From contig CANPUZ010000047.1 in assembly GCA_947579665.1 (NCBI GenBank), positions 620,001-684,000 of the forward strand: DNA of 64,000 nt. Reading direction: 5' to 3'. Position 1 is the stretch's first letter. The number at the start of each line of letters is the position of its first letter. This document shows, one piece after another, positions 31,051-43,075 of this stretch. The notes under the pieces were generated by a model. That model had not been told where the DNA came from and searched no databases. It saw only the letters and a list, made by a program, of their open reading frames with translations. A program made the translations under genes and the position numbers. The DNA is from Sympetrum striolatum. Its lineage: Eukaryota; Arthropoda; Insecta; Odonata; Libellulidae.

Positions 31051-33276
31051 TCAGCCATTTTCAATCCGACGTCGGATGTAGGCCTCCCCAAGTACTTTCC
31101 AATTTTCTCTGTCCTGAGCTTCTCGTTGCCACGTTACACCTAAGTACTTGATGATGTCTCTGTTCCACCTGTCCATAGGTCGTCTTCTTGGTCTCTTCAC
31201 ATCTCTTGGTATCCAGTTGAGAACGGCAGATGTCCAACGGTTGTCGTTTCTTCTTGCAATATGGCCGGCCCACCTCCATTTTAGTGATCTTACCTTATCT
31301 ATTATGTCTGTAACTCCAGTCATCATTCTCACCCAAGTGTTTCGTTTCCTGTCTCTTCTTGTGATTCCCAGCATGCAGCGCTCCATGCTCCTTTGCGTTG
31401 TCTAAAGTCTCTGGGTTATTGCAGCATTTAACACCCAAGTTTCACTTCCATAGGTCAAGACAGGTAAAATGCATTGGTTGAAGACCTTCCTCTTCAAAAC
31501 CATTGGCATTCTTGACTTCAGAATGTGTGAGTTCCTTCCAAATGCGCTCCAGCCAAGTTTCATTCTTCTGTTTACTTCAATAATCCTGTTTTTCTCTCCT
31601 GTTGTTACAAGTTGTCCCAGGTATGTGTATTCCAAGAAAACATCCAGAGGTTTTCCTTGAAGTTTGACTGGCTCTTGCACTGTAAAAGAGTTATACATTA
31701 CCTTTGTTTTTGTTAGGTTTATCCTGAGTCCTATCTTCTGTCCTGCTGTGTTTAGCTCTTCAAGTCTTGAAGTTAGATCTTCTGCGTTAGCTGCAAAGAG
31801 AACTATATCATCTGCAAAACGGAGGTGACTGATGTACTCCCCATTTACTCTTAACCCCTTCTCTTCCCAATCAAGGGTTATAAAAACTTCTTCTAAAATG
31901 GCTGTGAATAAGATGGGAGATAGACCGTCACCTTGTCGAACTCCCTTCTCAATCTTGAATTCATCGGTCTCTTCATGAAGCATTACAGAAGCTGTGGCAT
32001 TCTCGTAGACACTGCGCAAGAGGCGGATGTACTCAGAATCTATCCCTTGATTCTTCAGAGCTTTCAGAGTGGAGGAGGTACTTACCGAGTCGAAGGCCTG
32101 TTCATAATCTACAAAGCAAAGGACGAGCGGCATCTCTTACTCATTTTTTCTGTTAATAATTTCCTGTAATGTGTGGATGTGGTCCATAGTGCTGAAGCCT
32201 TTCCGGAATCCCGCTTGTTCTCTTGGCTGGGCTGAAGACAGGGTCATCTTAAGACGTTCCGCTATTATCCTCATGAATGTTTTGTAGACAACTGGAAGGA
32301 GGCTAATGGGTCGATAGTTCTTCAAATCTTCTTTTCTTCCTTTCTTGTGCAGAAGGGCAATCCTTGCTTGGTTCCATTCCTTGTGAATCATTCCTTGTTT
32401 TAGAAAATTACTGAATAATTGTGCTAAAACATTAGCAATCTCTGATCCACCAGCTTTCAGATACTCCGCCAACACCCCATCTGCTCCTCCTGCTTTCCCA
32501 TTCTTCATCTGCTTAATCGCCGCCATTACTTCCTCTGGGAGGATTGAGAGGAGATTTTGTGAGCTTTGGCTTTCCTCTTGGTTCTTCTCTTCGACGTTTC
32601 CTATCTTCTTGTATAGGTTGCCAAAGTATTCTGCTACAATCCTCAATATTGCTGGTCTGTTATATGTTGTGGTGCCATCTCCTTTCTGTAAGGCTAAAAT
32701 CTGTTTCTTACCAATTGCTAGGCGTCTTCTAGCCCTCTTTATGCTCTTGTTATTTTCTATGGCCTCTTGCACAATCTTTTCATTACAATTCCTCACGTCT
32801 TCCTTGATTGCTACTCTGATGGCTTTGCAAAGCTTGGCATATTCGATATTATCTCTTGGAGTGTTTAAATTCTTCAGTTCCTTCCGTCGTTTCATCATTT
32901 TCCGGGTTCTATCACTAAATTTCTTATCCTTGGGTTTTCTTGGCATGCTTGCTACTTCCTCTGCCACTTTCTTTACAACTTCCATAACTTTGGTTTCGAG
33001 TTCTTCCTCCTGAAGTGCTGAGAATCTATTTCTAAGTTCCAGCTGAAACTATTTCTCGTTATCTGATAGTTTACCAACATTTATCTCCTCCTTCTTGCAG
33101 GAAACCAACTTCTTTCGTTCCATTCGGGGGTCAATATTGATTCCGCATCTAACAATTCTGTGGACACTTCCAGTGTTGAAATTATTCAAAACTTCACAGT
33201 TAGTTACTGTGTAGAGTCTGTTTACCAATATGTAGTCTATTTCATTTTTGTTCCATTGGGACCTCTCCACGTCCAT
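31051..33276 (-). pseudogene. RTE-like ORF, reverse transcriptase and C-terminus
   Basis: A single frame from 33276 to 31051, broken only by stops at 33049-33051, 32137-32139 and 31402-31404. RT motifs are NGKAGGADGVLAEYLK, KNYRPISLLPVVYK, EQAGFRKGFSTMDHI, CFVDYEQAFDSV, VRQGDGLSPILF and FADDIVLF (catalytic FADD), then TYLGQLV. The C-terminal region WAGHIARRNDNRW and RRRPMDRWNRDI is typical of RTE. Only three point stops and one shift separate it from an intact frame, so insertion is not very old. Confidence 0.92.
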
Positions 33277-33975
33277 TTCCTTGTAGGATTTTTCTTAAAG
33301 TATGTATTTGTTATATACATATTGGTGCATTCTGCAAACTCTACAAAGCGGTGACCTCGCTCATTTCTCTGGCCCAGTCCATATTGTCCTGCGACAGTGT
33401 CATCAGTTTCCCGCTGCCCTACTCGAGCATTAAAGTCTCCCATAATGACTTTATAGTAGTGGGCCTCCTTGTCATGTTCAGTGCCGAGAGTTTGGTAGAA
33501 GTTTTCAATTTCCTCTTCGCTGCTTGCCGCTGTTGGTGCGTAGACTTGGGTGACCTGTACTGAGTAACGCTCATTGATCTTTAGTATGAGTTTACAAATT
33601 CTATCTGATACACCTTCGATTTTCACCACATTATCCTTCCATCTCTTGTTGTTCAAAAATCCAACGCCTCCATTTCTTCCATCCTTGGTACCCCTGTAAA
33701 AGAATAAGTGTCCTTCCTTCAGTGTAAGTAGCTCCTCTGATTTTCTTCTGACTTCGCTGAGACCGATGACATCCCATTTTATCTTCTCTGCTTCATTGAG
33801 TAGTTCCAGCAATCGTTCTTCACTCTTCAAGCTGCGGCAGTTGTAGGTTGCGAATTTCAGGGTAGTAATTCTTTTCTTCATGATGGACCTCTTCAATGCA
33901 ACCACCCCCTGGACATCCGAATGGGTGGTGCTTTTACGTCCGGATAAATTTCCATTAAAGAAGCTCATCATGAAA
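33237..33975 (-). pseudogene. RTE-like ORF, endonuclease part
   Basis: Open from 33971 to the frame break near 33250. It contains FATYNCRSLKSEERLLELL, DVIGLSEVR (catalytic Glu), QVYAPT and MGDFNARVG, the standard order of apurinic/apyrimidinic-type endonucleases that nick the target DNA. After the frame break the sequence continues with NEIDYILV and GSVHRIVRC. The usual Ser-Asp-His of the last motif reads Ser-Val-His, a loss of a catalytic Asp. An ATG at 33971 or the later MKKRITTLKF could be the start. Confidence 0.9.
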
Positions 33976-34189
33976 ATTGTACTTGTATTTGGGGTGGTTA
34001 GGAAAATAATTCACCAGGCTGTCCTACAGCCGGTTGGTGAATGCCACTTTCATTATTTGGCCGGAGATATTGTTGAAGCCTTCTTAGCATGGTTGAACCT
34101 GGGCTATGCATCGCCTCCAACCTCCGTTAACACCCCTCCGCCTCGATGAGGCAATGAACTGTGGCGGTGATGAGGAGGAGAATTATATA

Positions 34190-35290
34190 TCTATTATATA
34201 CGAGTAAATGTAGCTTGCATACTGCAAGCAGATCGACAACAATAATTTAAAATCGGCATCATATCGGGACGGTCCTCAAAAGAAAAAAAAAGGATTGAAA
34301 TTTATCCTAAAATTCGCTGAAATTTCATCGTCTGGCATCGAACCCGGGTCTTACTGGTGAACTTACTATGCAGCACAATAGAATTACTCTATCTCTAACT
34401 ATGTGTGAAAATTCAAGAAGAAATTTTGGCTACAACTGCCTCAAAAGACGTTCTAATTTTCACGAATGTAAATGGCTTCCTGGATTCGAACCAAGGACGA
34501 TCATTGAAATATAAAATATTTTTTCAAAATTTATTTATTATTTCTATCTATGTACCGAATTTCAATTTAAAATATTAAAGGGAAGAGGTTAAAAAACATT
34601 CTTAGAAATCGGATCAGTTACTGATTGTAGTGACGCCTGGTGTCGAACCCAGAACACATTGGTAGCTTTGAATGCATAGTTTGAATTGTAACGACTTGAT
34701 CTTATTTTATGCAAATTTAAAAGTCGATATCATGCCGGGAAGTACCTAAACTTTTTTTCCGCGATCTCCATAAGAAATGGATTGTAGAATGTAAATGGCC
34801 CTCTGGGATCGATCCAAGGACCATCAGCAAGTTGCTAAAATTTGATTTTAAAATATATTTATAATATATATCCACGTGCCAAGTTTCAAGTTTCCAAGTA
34901 ATCTGGAAGTAATTTTAAAAAATCTTAAGAATCGCAATGTAAATTAAACGGGAGAATATTTGCCCTGACCTAGCATCGAACCAAGGATATTCATGGTAGA
35001 TGTATTTATTGTTTCCTTTAAATATGCATGGCATCTAGCGATCTCTTGAATTTCAACTCTCAATTCTTCCGGGAAGTGCCTCAAAAAAAATTTCGAAAAT
35101 CCCCGCCATGTATTCTTATGGAGAAAATCGGGACTTTGGGGCCTTCTGGAATCGAACCCATGACATTGAGGTTCATAGTCGGCTTTTTCCTAGAGGTTAC
35201 ACGTTATGGCCAATACGTCGTAAAAATTTCAAGTCTTTGGCACTTGTGGAACATGGTTAGAATTTTGATCCCCAGTGAGTGAGTGTATAT
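34190..35290 (-). repeat. Family B unit 1 (six T-arm-like modules)
   Basis: The first of two tandem ~1.1-kb units. Reverse-complement box-B sequences (of TCGAACC type, e.g. GGATTCGAACCAAGG) occur at about 34338, 34489, 34638, 34798, 34975 and 35149, spaced 149-177 bp. It starts with GCTTGCATACTGCAAGC (palindrome) next to TATACGAGTAAA. It ends with GGAACATGGTTAGAATTTTG. No coding potential. Confidence 0.8.
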
Positions 35291-35299
35291 CTAGGTATA

Positions 35300-36392
35300 T
35301 CCGGAGAAGCGTCTATATATATACGAGTAAAATGTTGCTTGCATACTGCAAGCAGATCGACAAAACTAATTTCATGTCGGCATCATATTGGGACGGTCCA
35401 CAAAAAAAAGGATTGAAATTTTTCATAAAATTCGCTGTAATTTCATCATCTAGCATCGAACCCGGATCTTACTGGTGAATTTACTTAACAGCACAATAGA
35501 AGATCACCATGTCTTACTAAGTGTGAAAATTCAAGCAGAAATATTGGCTACAACTCCCTCAGAAGACGTTCTAATTTTCACGAATGTAAATGGCTCTCTG
35601 GATTCGAACCAAGGACGATCTTGGAAATATAAAAAAATTTTCCGAAAGTTATTTATGATCTGTATCTATATGCCGAATTTCAAGTTTCTATATTATTGGG
35701 AAAGGTTTCAAAATAATTCCTAAAAATCGGATCAACTTCTGATTGAAGAGACACCTGGTGTCGAACCCAGGAAAAATTGTAAGCTATGAATTCGCGTTTT
35801 TATTTGTAAGGACTTGCTCTTCTATCATGCAAGGTTTGATGTCGATAGCTTGCCAGGATGTACCTAAATTTTGTTTCCGTTATCTCCGTAAGAAAAGCAT
35901 TGGGAAGTGCAAATGGCTCTCTGGGATCGAACCAAGGACCATCAGCGAACATGTAAAATTTGATTATGAAATATATTCATGATATCTATCCACGTGCCGA
36001 GTTTTAAGTATCCATGTTATCGGGAAAGGATCCAAAAAAATCTTCAAAATCGCCGCAATGCATTTTAAACGGCCGATTTTTTCCCCGACCTAGCATCTAA
36101 CCATGGACCATACACGGCGATGTGTTTTTAATTTTCGTTGGACATGCACAGCTTCTAGCGAACCCTCGAATTTCAACTCTCTCCTTTTCCGGGAAGTGCC
36201 TCAAAAAAATTTTGAAAATCCCCGCCATGTATTGTTATGGGGAAAATCGCGACTTTGGGGCCTATTAGAATTGAACCCATGACACCGAGGTTCAAAGTCA
36301 GCTATTTCCTGGAGGTTACACGTCATGGCCATAACGTCGTAAAAATTTCAAGTCAGTGGCACTTGTGGAACATGGTTAGAATTTTGATCCCC
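35300..36392 (-). repeat. Family B unit 2, tandem copy
   Basis: Collinear with 34190-35290 from TATATACGAGTAAAATGTTG to the same end, GGAACATGGTTAGAATTTTG, at about 36370. The same six box-B-like sites are present, some mutated (for example GCATCTAACC near 36090). The copies differ at many bases, so the duplication is not recent. Confidence 0.85.
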
Positions 36393-36737
36393 TATATATA
36401 TACTACTACGCGAATTCCTTGCCGATGGCTGTCAAGGAAAGCTATATATAGTATATAAAAGAATATTTTGCGACATAATACATTATTACTGGTGCAATTA
36501 AGCTAAGAATTATTTTAGTTTTAAGTTGTGAAAAGAAGACTATGGCAATTATTATGCATATTTATGAACTAAATCTCGGAAAACCTAAATTTATATAGTA
36601 GAAGCGGCAACAACATATATTAGCAAATGATTATTGTACTAGATATTCAAATCCTTTCAAATTTTATTAGCTTCACATAAAAATGATATCATTAGAGGTG
36701 TTATAGTTTCTATTCAGGAAAACCGTAATTTTTCATT

Positions 36738-38612
36738 AGTCGACTTCACTGAAGGAGGCTCTCCGAATCCTTGACGAGGATGAAGAGAGTGAGGTAGATG
36801 TTACCGATTTCTTCATTTCTCCAACAGGAGAAAATGAGCGAACTGATGAAGTATTGGCTAATGAAGATGAGGAAAGATTGGTTGAGAATTTTACTGGCAA
36901 GCAAATGAGGGCACAAGCCGAAATTCGGTTGGCAACCAACGAAAGTATCGGTGCTGGAGAAGACGATGGGGCAAAAAAATCTGTGCGGAGAAAATGGATA
37001 AAGGGCAGCATTGAGTGTGCGGGAAGTTTTTCTGAAGCAGATTACTTTTCATACTCTAAACTTAGCTGCATCGAATTGCTAGAGCTCTTCATCGATGACG
37101 ATTTCGTCGCATTCATAGTGGAACAAAGTGAGAATTACGCCCGATTTTTTAATTGCCCCAGTCCACAAATTACAGCAGAGGAGAGGCGAGCCGTCATTGG
37201 CATTTTGATTGTATCCGGGTACAACATTCTCCTGAAAAAATATTTTACTGGGACGCGAAAAAGGATGTACCTATTGAATTGGTTAGTACAGCGATAAGGA
37301 GGGACTGATTCATCCAAATAATGAAATTTTTACACTTGGCGGATAATACTAAGTTAGTCAGTCAAGCGATGGGTTCTACAAAGTCTGTCCTACGATGAAA
37401 ATAATTACACAGAGTAGTTTGCAGCATTTGGTGCCTTCCCAGTTCTTAGATTGTGAGGAAGAGATGATAAGATACTACGAAAGACACAGCTGCAAGCGAT
37501 GTAGTAGAGGTAAATCGATAAGATTCGGTTATTATAATTTGAAGTGTAATATGAAATAATATAATAGCATTAATTTATTTAGCTCAATATATAATGTATA
37601 CGAAAGAATTTATTGCCACATTTGAAAGGATGTGGCTACAATGGAACTGAGCGAATCAGAAAGAACCGGATTCCGAAAGATTGTCCGCTACCACCAAAAA
37701 ATGATCTAGAAAAGGAGGAGAGTGGAAAGAGCATCACAGCTATTTCTACATGCGAAGGAATAGGAATCACTAAATGGCTGGACAATTTGGTAATTGTGGC
37801 AGCTTCAACGGCGTATGGAGTTACGCCGTTGATGAAAGCAAAAAGGTTTTATAGGAAACAAATGAAAATTATTCAGCTTCCACAACCCTACTTCATATCC
37901 CAGTATAATAAGCATATGGGTGAAACTGACCAAATTCATGTAAATTCACTGCATATTGGTAAGATATGATTTATATAAATTATTTGCAACTCAGACAATC
38001 GAATAATAATAATAATAAAAGGAAATCCTCAGATCCAAGGACAAAATTAGAGCTTAGACTGAAGATTGCTCAGGTGTACTTTTCTCGGTACAAGACGGAA
38101 TAAAAACCACCCGGTGGACGACTCAGCAAGGCTTCCACGTCAAAAACTGGCTCCACGCAAGAGTTATGGTATGATCAATTAATCGGTGTAACTGGTGACA
38201 TACCGCAGAACAAGGGAAAACGCTGCGCTTATGAAGAGTGCGAGAGTCGTGGGAGAACAATGCGTAATAATTGCGATGTTGGGCTCTGTGTTAAATGTTT
38301 TACAAAGTGCTTAACAAAATAATTATAAAATAAATACTTATATCTTCCAAGAAAAACCATTTCATACAATATTTTTTTGAAATAAATGATTTTTTTCAAT
38401 AAAATGCTTTTTTTAAATTTCATCATGGCGCGCGTAATAGTAGTAGTGGGAAGGACTGACGTGCCCATATGGGAACGGGCATTTGCAACGAACCTATTAT
38501 TGTTAACTTTTTTTAAGCAATTTTCTGTTGTTAATTTAGGTCATCTGAATACCAATATACTAAAATTAGGGTAATATTTAAGAAAAAATAATTCTCGTCC
38601 TTGGAGGGTTAA
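36738..38612 (+). pseudogene. piggyBac transposase remnant
   Basis: Pieces of a piggyBac protein occur in order. First comes an acidic N-terminus (LRILDEDEESEVDVTDFF, open 36740-37297). After a frameshift near 37240 come PIELVSTAIRRD and MKFLHLADNTKL, with a stop between. Then YKVCPTMK ... CEEEMIRYYERHSCKR ... RGKSIRFGY to about 37525. A deletion of the middle leads to GYNGTERIRKNRIPKDCP and KWLDNLVIVAASTAYGV (37613-37969), and finally a Cys-rich C-terminal zinc domain (GKRCAYEECESRG ... CDVGLCVKCFTKC, stop 38320-38322). The VDE motif reads CEE, and the segment around the second catalytic Asp is missing. Just downstream, GGAGGGTTAA at 38603-38612 is a piggyBac-type end with its TTAA target. 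The left end was not found. Confidence 0.88.
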
Positions 38613-39165
38613 TTCACATATCATAAAAAGACAAATAAGATGTGTATCACAAAGCAAACCTTCCCTTGAGCACACAAATAATGTGACAAAATGAACAAAA
38701 CAAATACACATTTAGATGAAATCATTGCTAATAATGAGGATATAGCTTACAACGCTCAGGTTATGTACCTAAAATGATACAATGAACAGTTAAAATTGGT
38801 CGTCATATTACATTTCATTGAATTCATCGTGACTTACAACATTTCTGCACATTGAATTTGAACAGAGCTGTCGACGGCTACGATTTAAGACTCTTTTGAT
38901 GTTTTAATGAACATTGGACCACGTATCTCACTTTTGCGTTCTAAATACTCTTGTTCAAACACATTTTAGATATGTTTTAATACCTTCATTTGTGTGTTCG
39001 AAATATGATATTGTGTTTTATAAACTCATTTCGTGAATTGTCAAAATTGACGGAATTTAATTTATTCACCAAAAATATTAATTCTCCCGATACGATATCG
39101 GATTCTTCATCAGAAATGTTTATTTTAATTCATTTGAACTCTGACAAAAAGTAAATGAGGGTTGA
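38613..39165. other. Spacer, nothing recognised
   Basis: AT-rich sequence without a supported gene. The piece around 39100 (CCCGATACGATATCGGATTC) is loosely repeated at about 40880. Confidence 0.35.
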
Positions 39166-39620
39166 GTTCAACAGTATCACCTTCGTCGTTAGGGAATTGT
39201 TTATGCCCACAAAAGTACACAAACATTTCGTAATTTTTGTCTAAATTCCCTCGATTTAGACTCGAATACGATATTCTACGACCGAAATAAGAATCTTTGT
39301 TCAATTTCCTTTCTTTTGGTGCTAATCTCGATTTTATAAGACCATTATTTCTGATTTAATTACGCAAAAGAAAAAATGTCTGCAATCGATAAAAACGAAC
39401 TTAACGTGCATTTCTCATGCGAGAGAGGATTTTAGGAAATTTGCTTGAGGCATTTTCCGGCAAATTAGAGAGTGGAAATTCGAGGGATCGCTGGAAGCCG
39501 TGCATATCAAAAGAAAACTATAAAGACATCCTCGAAGATTATCCTTGGTTCGACGCTAGGTCAGGGCGAATATTCTACCTAAGGAATGCACGTAAAATTA
39601 ATTTTCACAATTTTTGTTTT
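39166..39620 (-). repeat. Family A copy, second core subtype
   Basis: The reverse core is at about 39166-39210 (TTCAACAGTATCACCTTCG, then TTAGGGAATTGTTTATGCCC). The body follows, then CTTGGTTCGACGCTAGG at about 39546, a box-B-like site. The right part resembles 44160-44215 and 6130-6200. Confidence 0.7.
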
Positions 39621-39849
39621 GTTTGCAGGCTTCATTTAATATGCAAAATTAAATATGAAAGAATGGTTCTAGGAAGACGATACTGAAACCAAAAGATGGG
39701 AAAATCAAGTACACTTTTTAATATTGTTCCAGCAATTTTAATTAGGGATGTACAAATAGGTGTGTTGATAACGTTGTTTAATAGTTTGGCAAACCATGAT
39801 GATGAAATGGTGTTCACCTACAAAAATCATATCAAAGCCTCAAAATAAA

Positions 39850-39985
39850 AGCCGATTTTTCATATGAATATCTGATTAAAACAAAGGAAGACGAATAGAA
39901 AGCGGACATCATAAAAGTGGGGTGATTTGGGAAGCCCAAGAGGAACTCTATCCGAGTATCACTACTTTTTGATAGACCCCCTGTA
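39850..39985. mobile_element. MITE end, relative of 4394-5124
   Basis: CAAGAGGAACTCTATCCGAG followed by a degenerate GACCCCCTGTAT terminus matches the right end of the element at 4394-5124. Upstream GAATAGAAAGCGGACATC is shared with 58060. Only the right part is present. Confidence 0.5.
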
Positions 39986-40009
39986 TGTGTATAAGGTAGA
40001 AATTGTGTT

Positions 40010-40435
40010 TTTATGTTTGTTTGTCTTGGATTGGAGTCCACACCGTTTTTCCACTTCACTCCAAACTTTGGTTACGTATTCTCTTGGATCAGGAAAGAAG
40101 TACTGTCTCCATTTAATTCGATAATTTAGTTGGGTTCGATCCAACATCGCTCAGATAAGTTTCCATAAGGAATACACGTAAACTTCACTTTTATCGGTTG
40201 CAGGCTTTGTTTCTTTTGTAGAATTAAATTAGAAGGAATTGTCTTAAAGAGTCGAGACAAACACCAAAAGAATGGAAATTGAATGCAGAATCTTATTATA
40301 GCTATACAATATAACTTTCGAATCGAAATTTGCAGAAAGTTGACAAAATAAGCGCCAATTTTCCGATAATTTTCGAGGTTGTAAACAACTCATCCCCCTG
40401 ACGACCGATCCCATTGTTGAATCCACACATTTCCC
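40010..40435 (+). repeat. Family A copy, long version
   Basis: Collinear with 2185-2625. It has GGATTGGAGTCCACACCG, GGGTTCGATCC at about 40132, the TTTATCGGTTGCAGGC segment, and the core at about 40381-40423 in its most common form (CATCCCCCTGACGACCGATC, then CCATTGTTGAATCC). Confidence 0.8.
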
Positions 40436-40449
40436 TGTATAGAATAGAA

Positions 40450-40710
40450 TGACTAAGCATATCTATCACAAAGTAAGCGCACCAATCAACAAGTTAGCGA
40501 AGTTGTCACTAAGTAAGCGCACTAGTAAATAACTAAGCGAAATCATCACAAAGTAAGCGCACTTATCAATTACTAAGCGAAGTCATCACAAAGTAAGCGA
40601 ACCAATCAGTGACTAAGCAAAGTCATCACAAAGTAAGCGCACCAATCAATTACTAAGCAAAGTCATCTCAAAGTAAGCGCACCAATCAATTACTAAGCGA
40701 ATACCATATA
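40450..40710 (-). repeat. 20-bp minisatellite array, 40-bp dimers
   Basis: Units alternate AAAGTAAGCGCACCAATCAA and TTACTAAGCGAAGTCATCAC, giving a 40-bp dimer repeated about six times. It starts about 30 bp after a family A core. Confidence 0.88.
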
Positions 40711-41139
40711 AATAGTTGTAATCTCCACCGTACATTTAATATACGGGAGAATTAATAAAGATTTTGAGCAAATTTTCGCTGTCCGTTTTTGTGTATGCTG
40801 GCGTATTTCCCCTTCTAAAATGACGAAATTAGAAATACAATTCAATTAAAAAATAAAATGCGGGCGTAAATAATCCCGTAGAGATATCGGATTTTTCCTT
40901 AGAAATACGTTAATTTTAATTTTTTTTAAACTTCGACCTTAAATACACGGAGCTTCTATAGATTTCTGACCTATTTAATTTTACACATAAAGCAATGCAA
41001 TAAAAAGCAAATAACGACAACGAATACGACGAAACGAGACAACGAAAGTTAAGTCATCATTAACTGAGCATGTAACCGGCAAATCATAGTTCTACGCAAT
41101 GCAAAATTGGAAGTTCATTAACTTCATCAATTATTTTCT
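40711..41139. other. Spacer, nothing recognised
   Basis: AT-rich DNA between arrays, with no gene, RNA or named repeat visible. Confidence 0.35.
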
Positions 41140-41275
41140 TACGTGATGATTACCTCGCTAATTTTATGATTAATTCGCTTAGTTAATGATTACTTCGCAT
41201 ACTAAATGATTATTCCGCTTATTTAATGATAACTTCGCTTAGTCAATGATTACTTCGCTTAGTCAATTCGTCGGA
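41140..41275 (+). repeat. 20-bp minisatellite array, short
   Basis: Six or so units (GATTACTTCGCTTAGTCAAT). The last unit runs straight into the 3' part of a family A copy. Confidence 0.85.
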
Positions 41276-41380
41276 ATTTCGAGAAATTCCACGAAATACG
41301 CGTAAAATATCCTATTTTTTTTTAGTTAGTAAACAACTCATCCCCCTGACGACCATTCCAATTGTTGAATCCATGCATTT
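41276..41380 (+). repeat. Family A 3' part fused to a minisatellite
   Basis: Begins at GAATTTCGAGAAATTCCACG and reaches the core at about 41329-41372 (CATCCCCCTGACGACCATTC). The upstream part of the element is replaced by minisatellite. Confidence 0.7.
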
Positions 41381-41919
41381 CTATTTATAGAATAGAATGG
41401 GATTTCAGATAATTAAAGGGTATTTTACTCATTGCATTGACCGACAACATTAGAATTCAATCTAGTTCTATATTCCACGTTAAGAGAATCAAAGGAGCTA
41501 TATTCAGCTAGTATATACGCATGAGTTTTCGTCCAACTGAAGCTCCGTATCCCATGTTTCTCCTCTTTGGACCTTTATCTCCCATTCCCCCTTCACACGC
41601 TGCTTCTAAACTTTTTCCATTGGCCCAAAACTTTCGCCTCCTCCCCATCTAGTTCCGATTTTCCCCGCTGCCGTGTCTCTGCCGTCCCAACTACGCTTCT
41701 CTTCTCAAAAGCGTGTTTTCCTACCGAATTAGAAGTGATTCCGTGATTAGTTTCGAAATAGTGAGTTATACTTATTGGTGTTGTTGTCCGTTTGGAAACT
41801 CAAATGTGTGTGAAAGATTAGCTTCCGAAGGCGACTTTTCCAATTCCAGGATCGTGTTAAAGCAGGAAGGAGACGTACTGAGGTAATTTGAATGTTCAAC
41901 GGAATGTATTTTAATGATT
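41381..41919. other. Spacer, nothing recognised
   Basis: Includes a C/T-rich stretch around 41560-41700. No supported gene. A 68-codon minus-strand frame has no recognisable homology. Confidence 0.35.
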
Positions 41920-42630
41920 TCTTTGCTGAGGATGTGATTAATTGGCTGAGCATGTGATGAGTGGGCTTGGCATATGATGACTCCGCTTAAATAATAATTG
42001 GTTCGCTTACCAACCGATTAGTTCGCTTAAATTATGGTTATGATTACTTCAATAAGCATGTATTTACATCGCTAAGTTAATGATCTCTTCGCTTAGTTAA
42101 TGATTACTTCGCTTAGTTTATGATAACTTCGCTTAGTTTATGATAAATTTGCTTAGTTTATGATAATTTCGCTTAGTTTATGATAACTTCGCTTAGTTTA
42201 TGATAAATTTGCTTAGTTTATGATAATTTCGCTTAGTTTATGATAACTTCGCTTAATTTACGATTACTTTGCTTACTTAATGATTACTTCGATACGCTTA
42301 CGATAGCTGAGTGTATGATTACTTTGCTTACTTAATGATTACTTCGCTTAGTTCATAATTACTTCGCTTAGTGTATGATTACCTTGCTTACTTAATGATA
42401 AATTCGCTAAGAATGTGGTAACATAGCTTAGTTTTTGATTACTTCGCTGAGCATGTGATTACTTCGCTTAGTTTATGATTACTTCGCTTGGTTTACGATT
42501 AGTTATCTTAATATACGTGATTTTTAAGCTTATTTGACGATTAGTCTTACGATTGGTGCACTTAGTATGTGATTCTTCCGCTTAATCATCACGATTATTT
42601 CGCTTAGTTAGTGGTTGATTGGCTTAGCGT
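41920..42630 (+). repeat. 20-bp minisatellite array, longest
   Basis: About 35 units. The centre (42080-42260) is homogeneous, with TTTATGATAACTTCGCTTAG variants forming a 60-bp higher-order unit (about 42121-42180 versus 42181-42240). The edges are diverged. Confidence 0.9.
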
Positions 42631-43075
42631 ATCTTTATTACAGATATACTTTTTTATAAGGTTAAATTCACATACTTTCTAATGAAATGACTCAAAAGAG
42701 ATTCCAGAAGGTCTTTTTTAGTAAAAGCAAAGTGAAAACATCCTATTTTTGGGTTTTTCAAAAAAACTGTCAAATGTTGACTCAATTTTTAAAATAATGG
42801 AAAGTACTAGGAAGATGAAAGTTCATAGTCATAAACTATGCATTAATATGTTATCATACGCAAAGTTTCACATACAATGATTACATATTAACTTCCCGAA
42901 ATATAAAATAGCCAATATGTTATTTTTTTTCCTTCCGCAAATTTTCGGGCACTGAACTTTCTGCAACGTGGTCGCTCTTACAGTTATTTTCATAATATTG
43001 TGTAATAGAGCGCAAAATGTTTCGTCATTGACTTGATATTTTTACAGCGTATAGGTCCTAACGTGAAACCTACAG
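42631..43075. other. Spacer, nothing recognised
   Basis: AT-rich DNA without a supported gene or shared repeat. Confidence 0.35.

Larger units (their letters stand above)
31030..34188 (-). mobile_element. RTE-like non-LTR retrotransposon, near full length
   Basis: On the minus strand there is a 5' leader of about 200 bases (34188-33975) and an apurinic-type endonuclease. A linker, reverse transcriptase and C-terminal domain follow, with a GATGATGAAGATGATGATG tail. The ~3.1-kb length is usual for RTE. The ORF is interrupted by one frameshift and three in-frame stops. Next to it starts the family B tandem pair. Confidence 0.9.

Noticed and set aside
30927..31151. Frames coding Tyr-Ile repeats
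   Set aside because: They are translations of the (TA)n microsatellite at a LINE 3' end.
32609..33013. 134-codon plus-strand frame
   Set aside because: It is antisense to the RTE-like reverse transcriptase and has no motif of its own.
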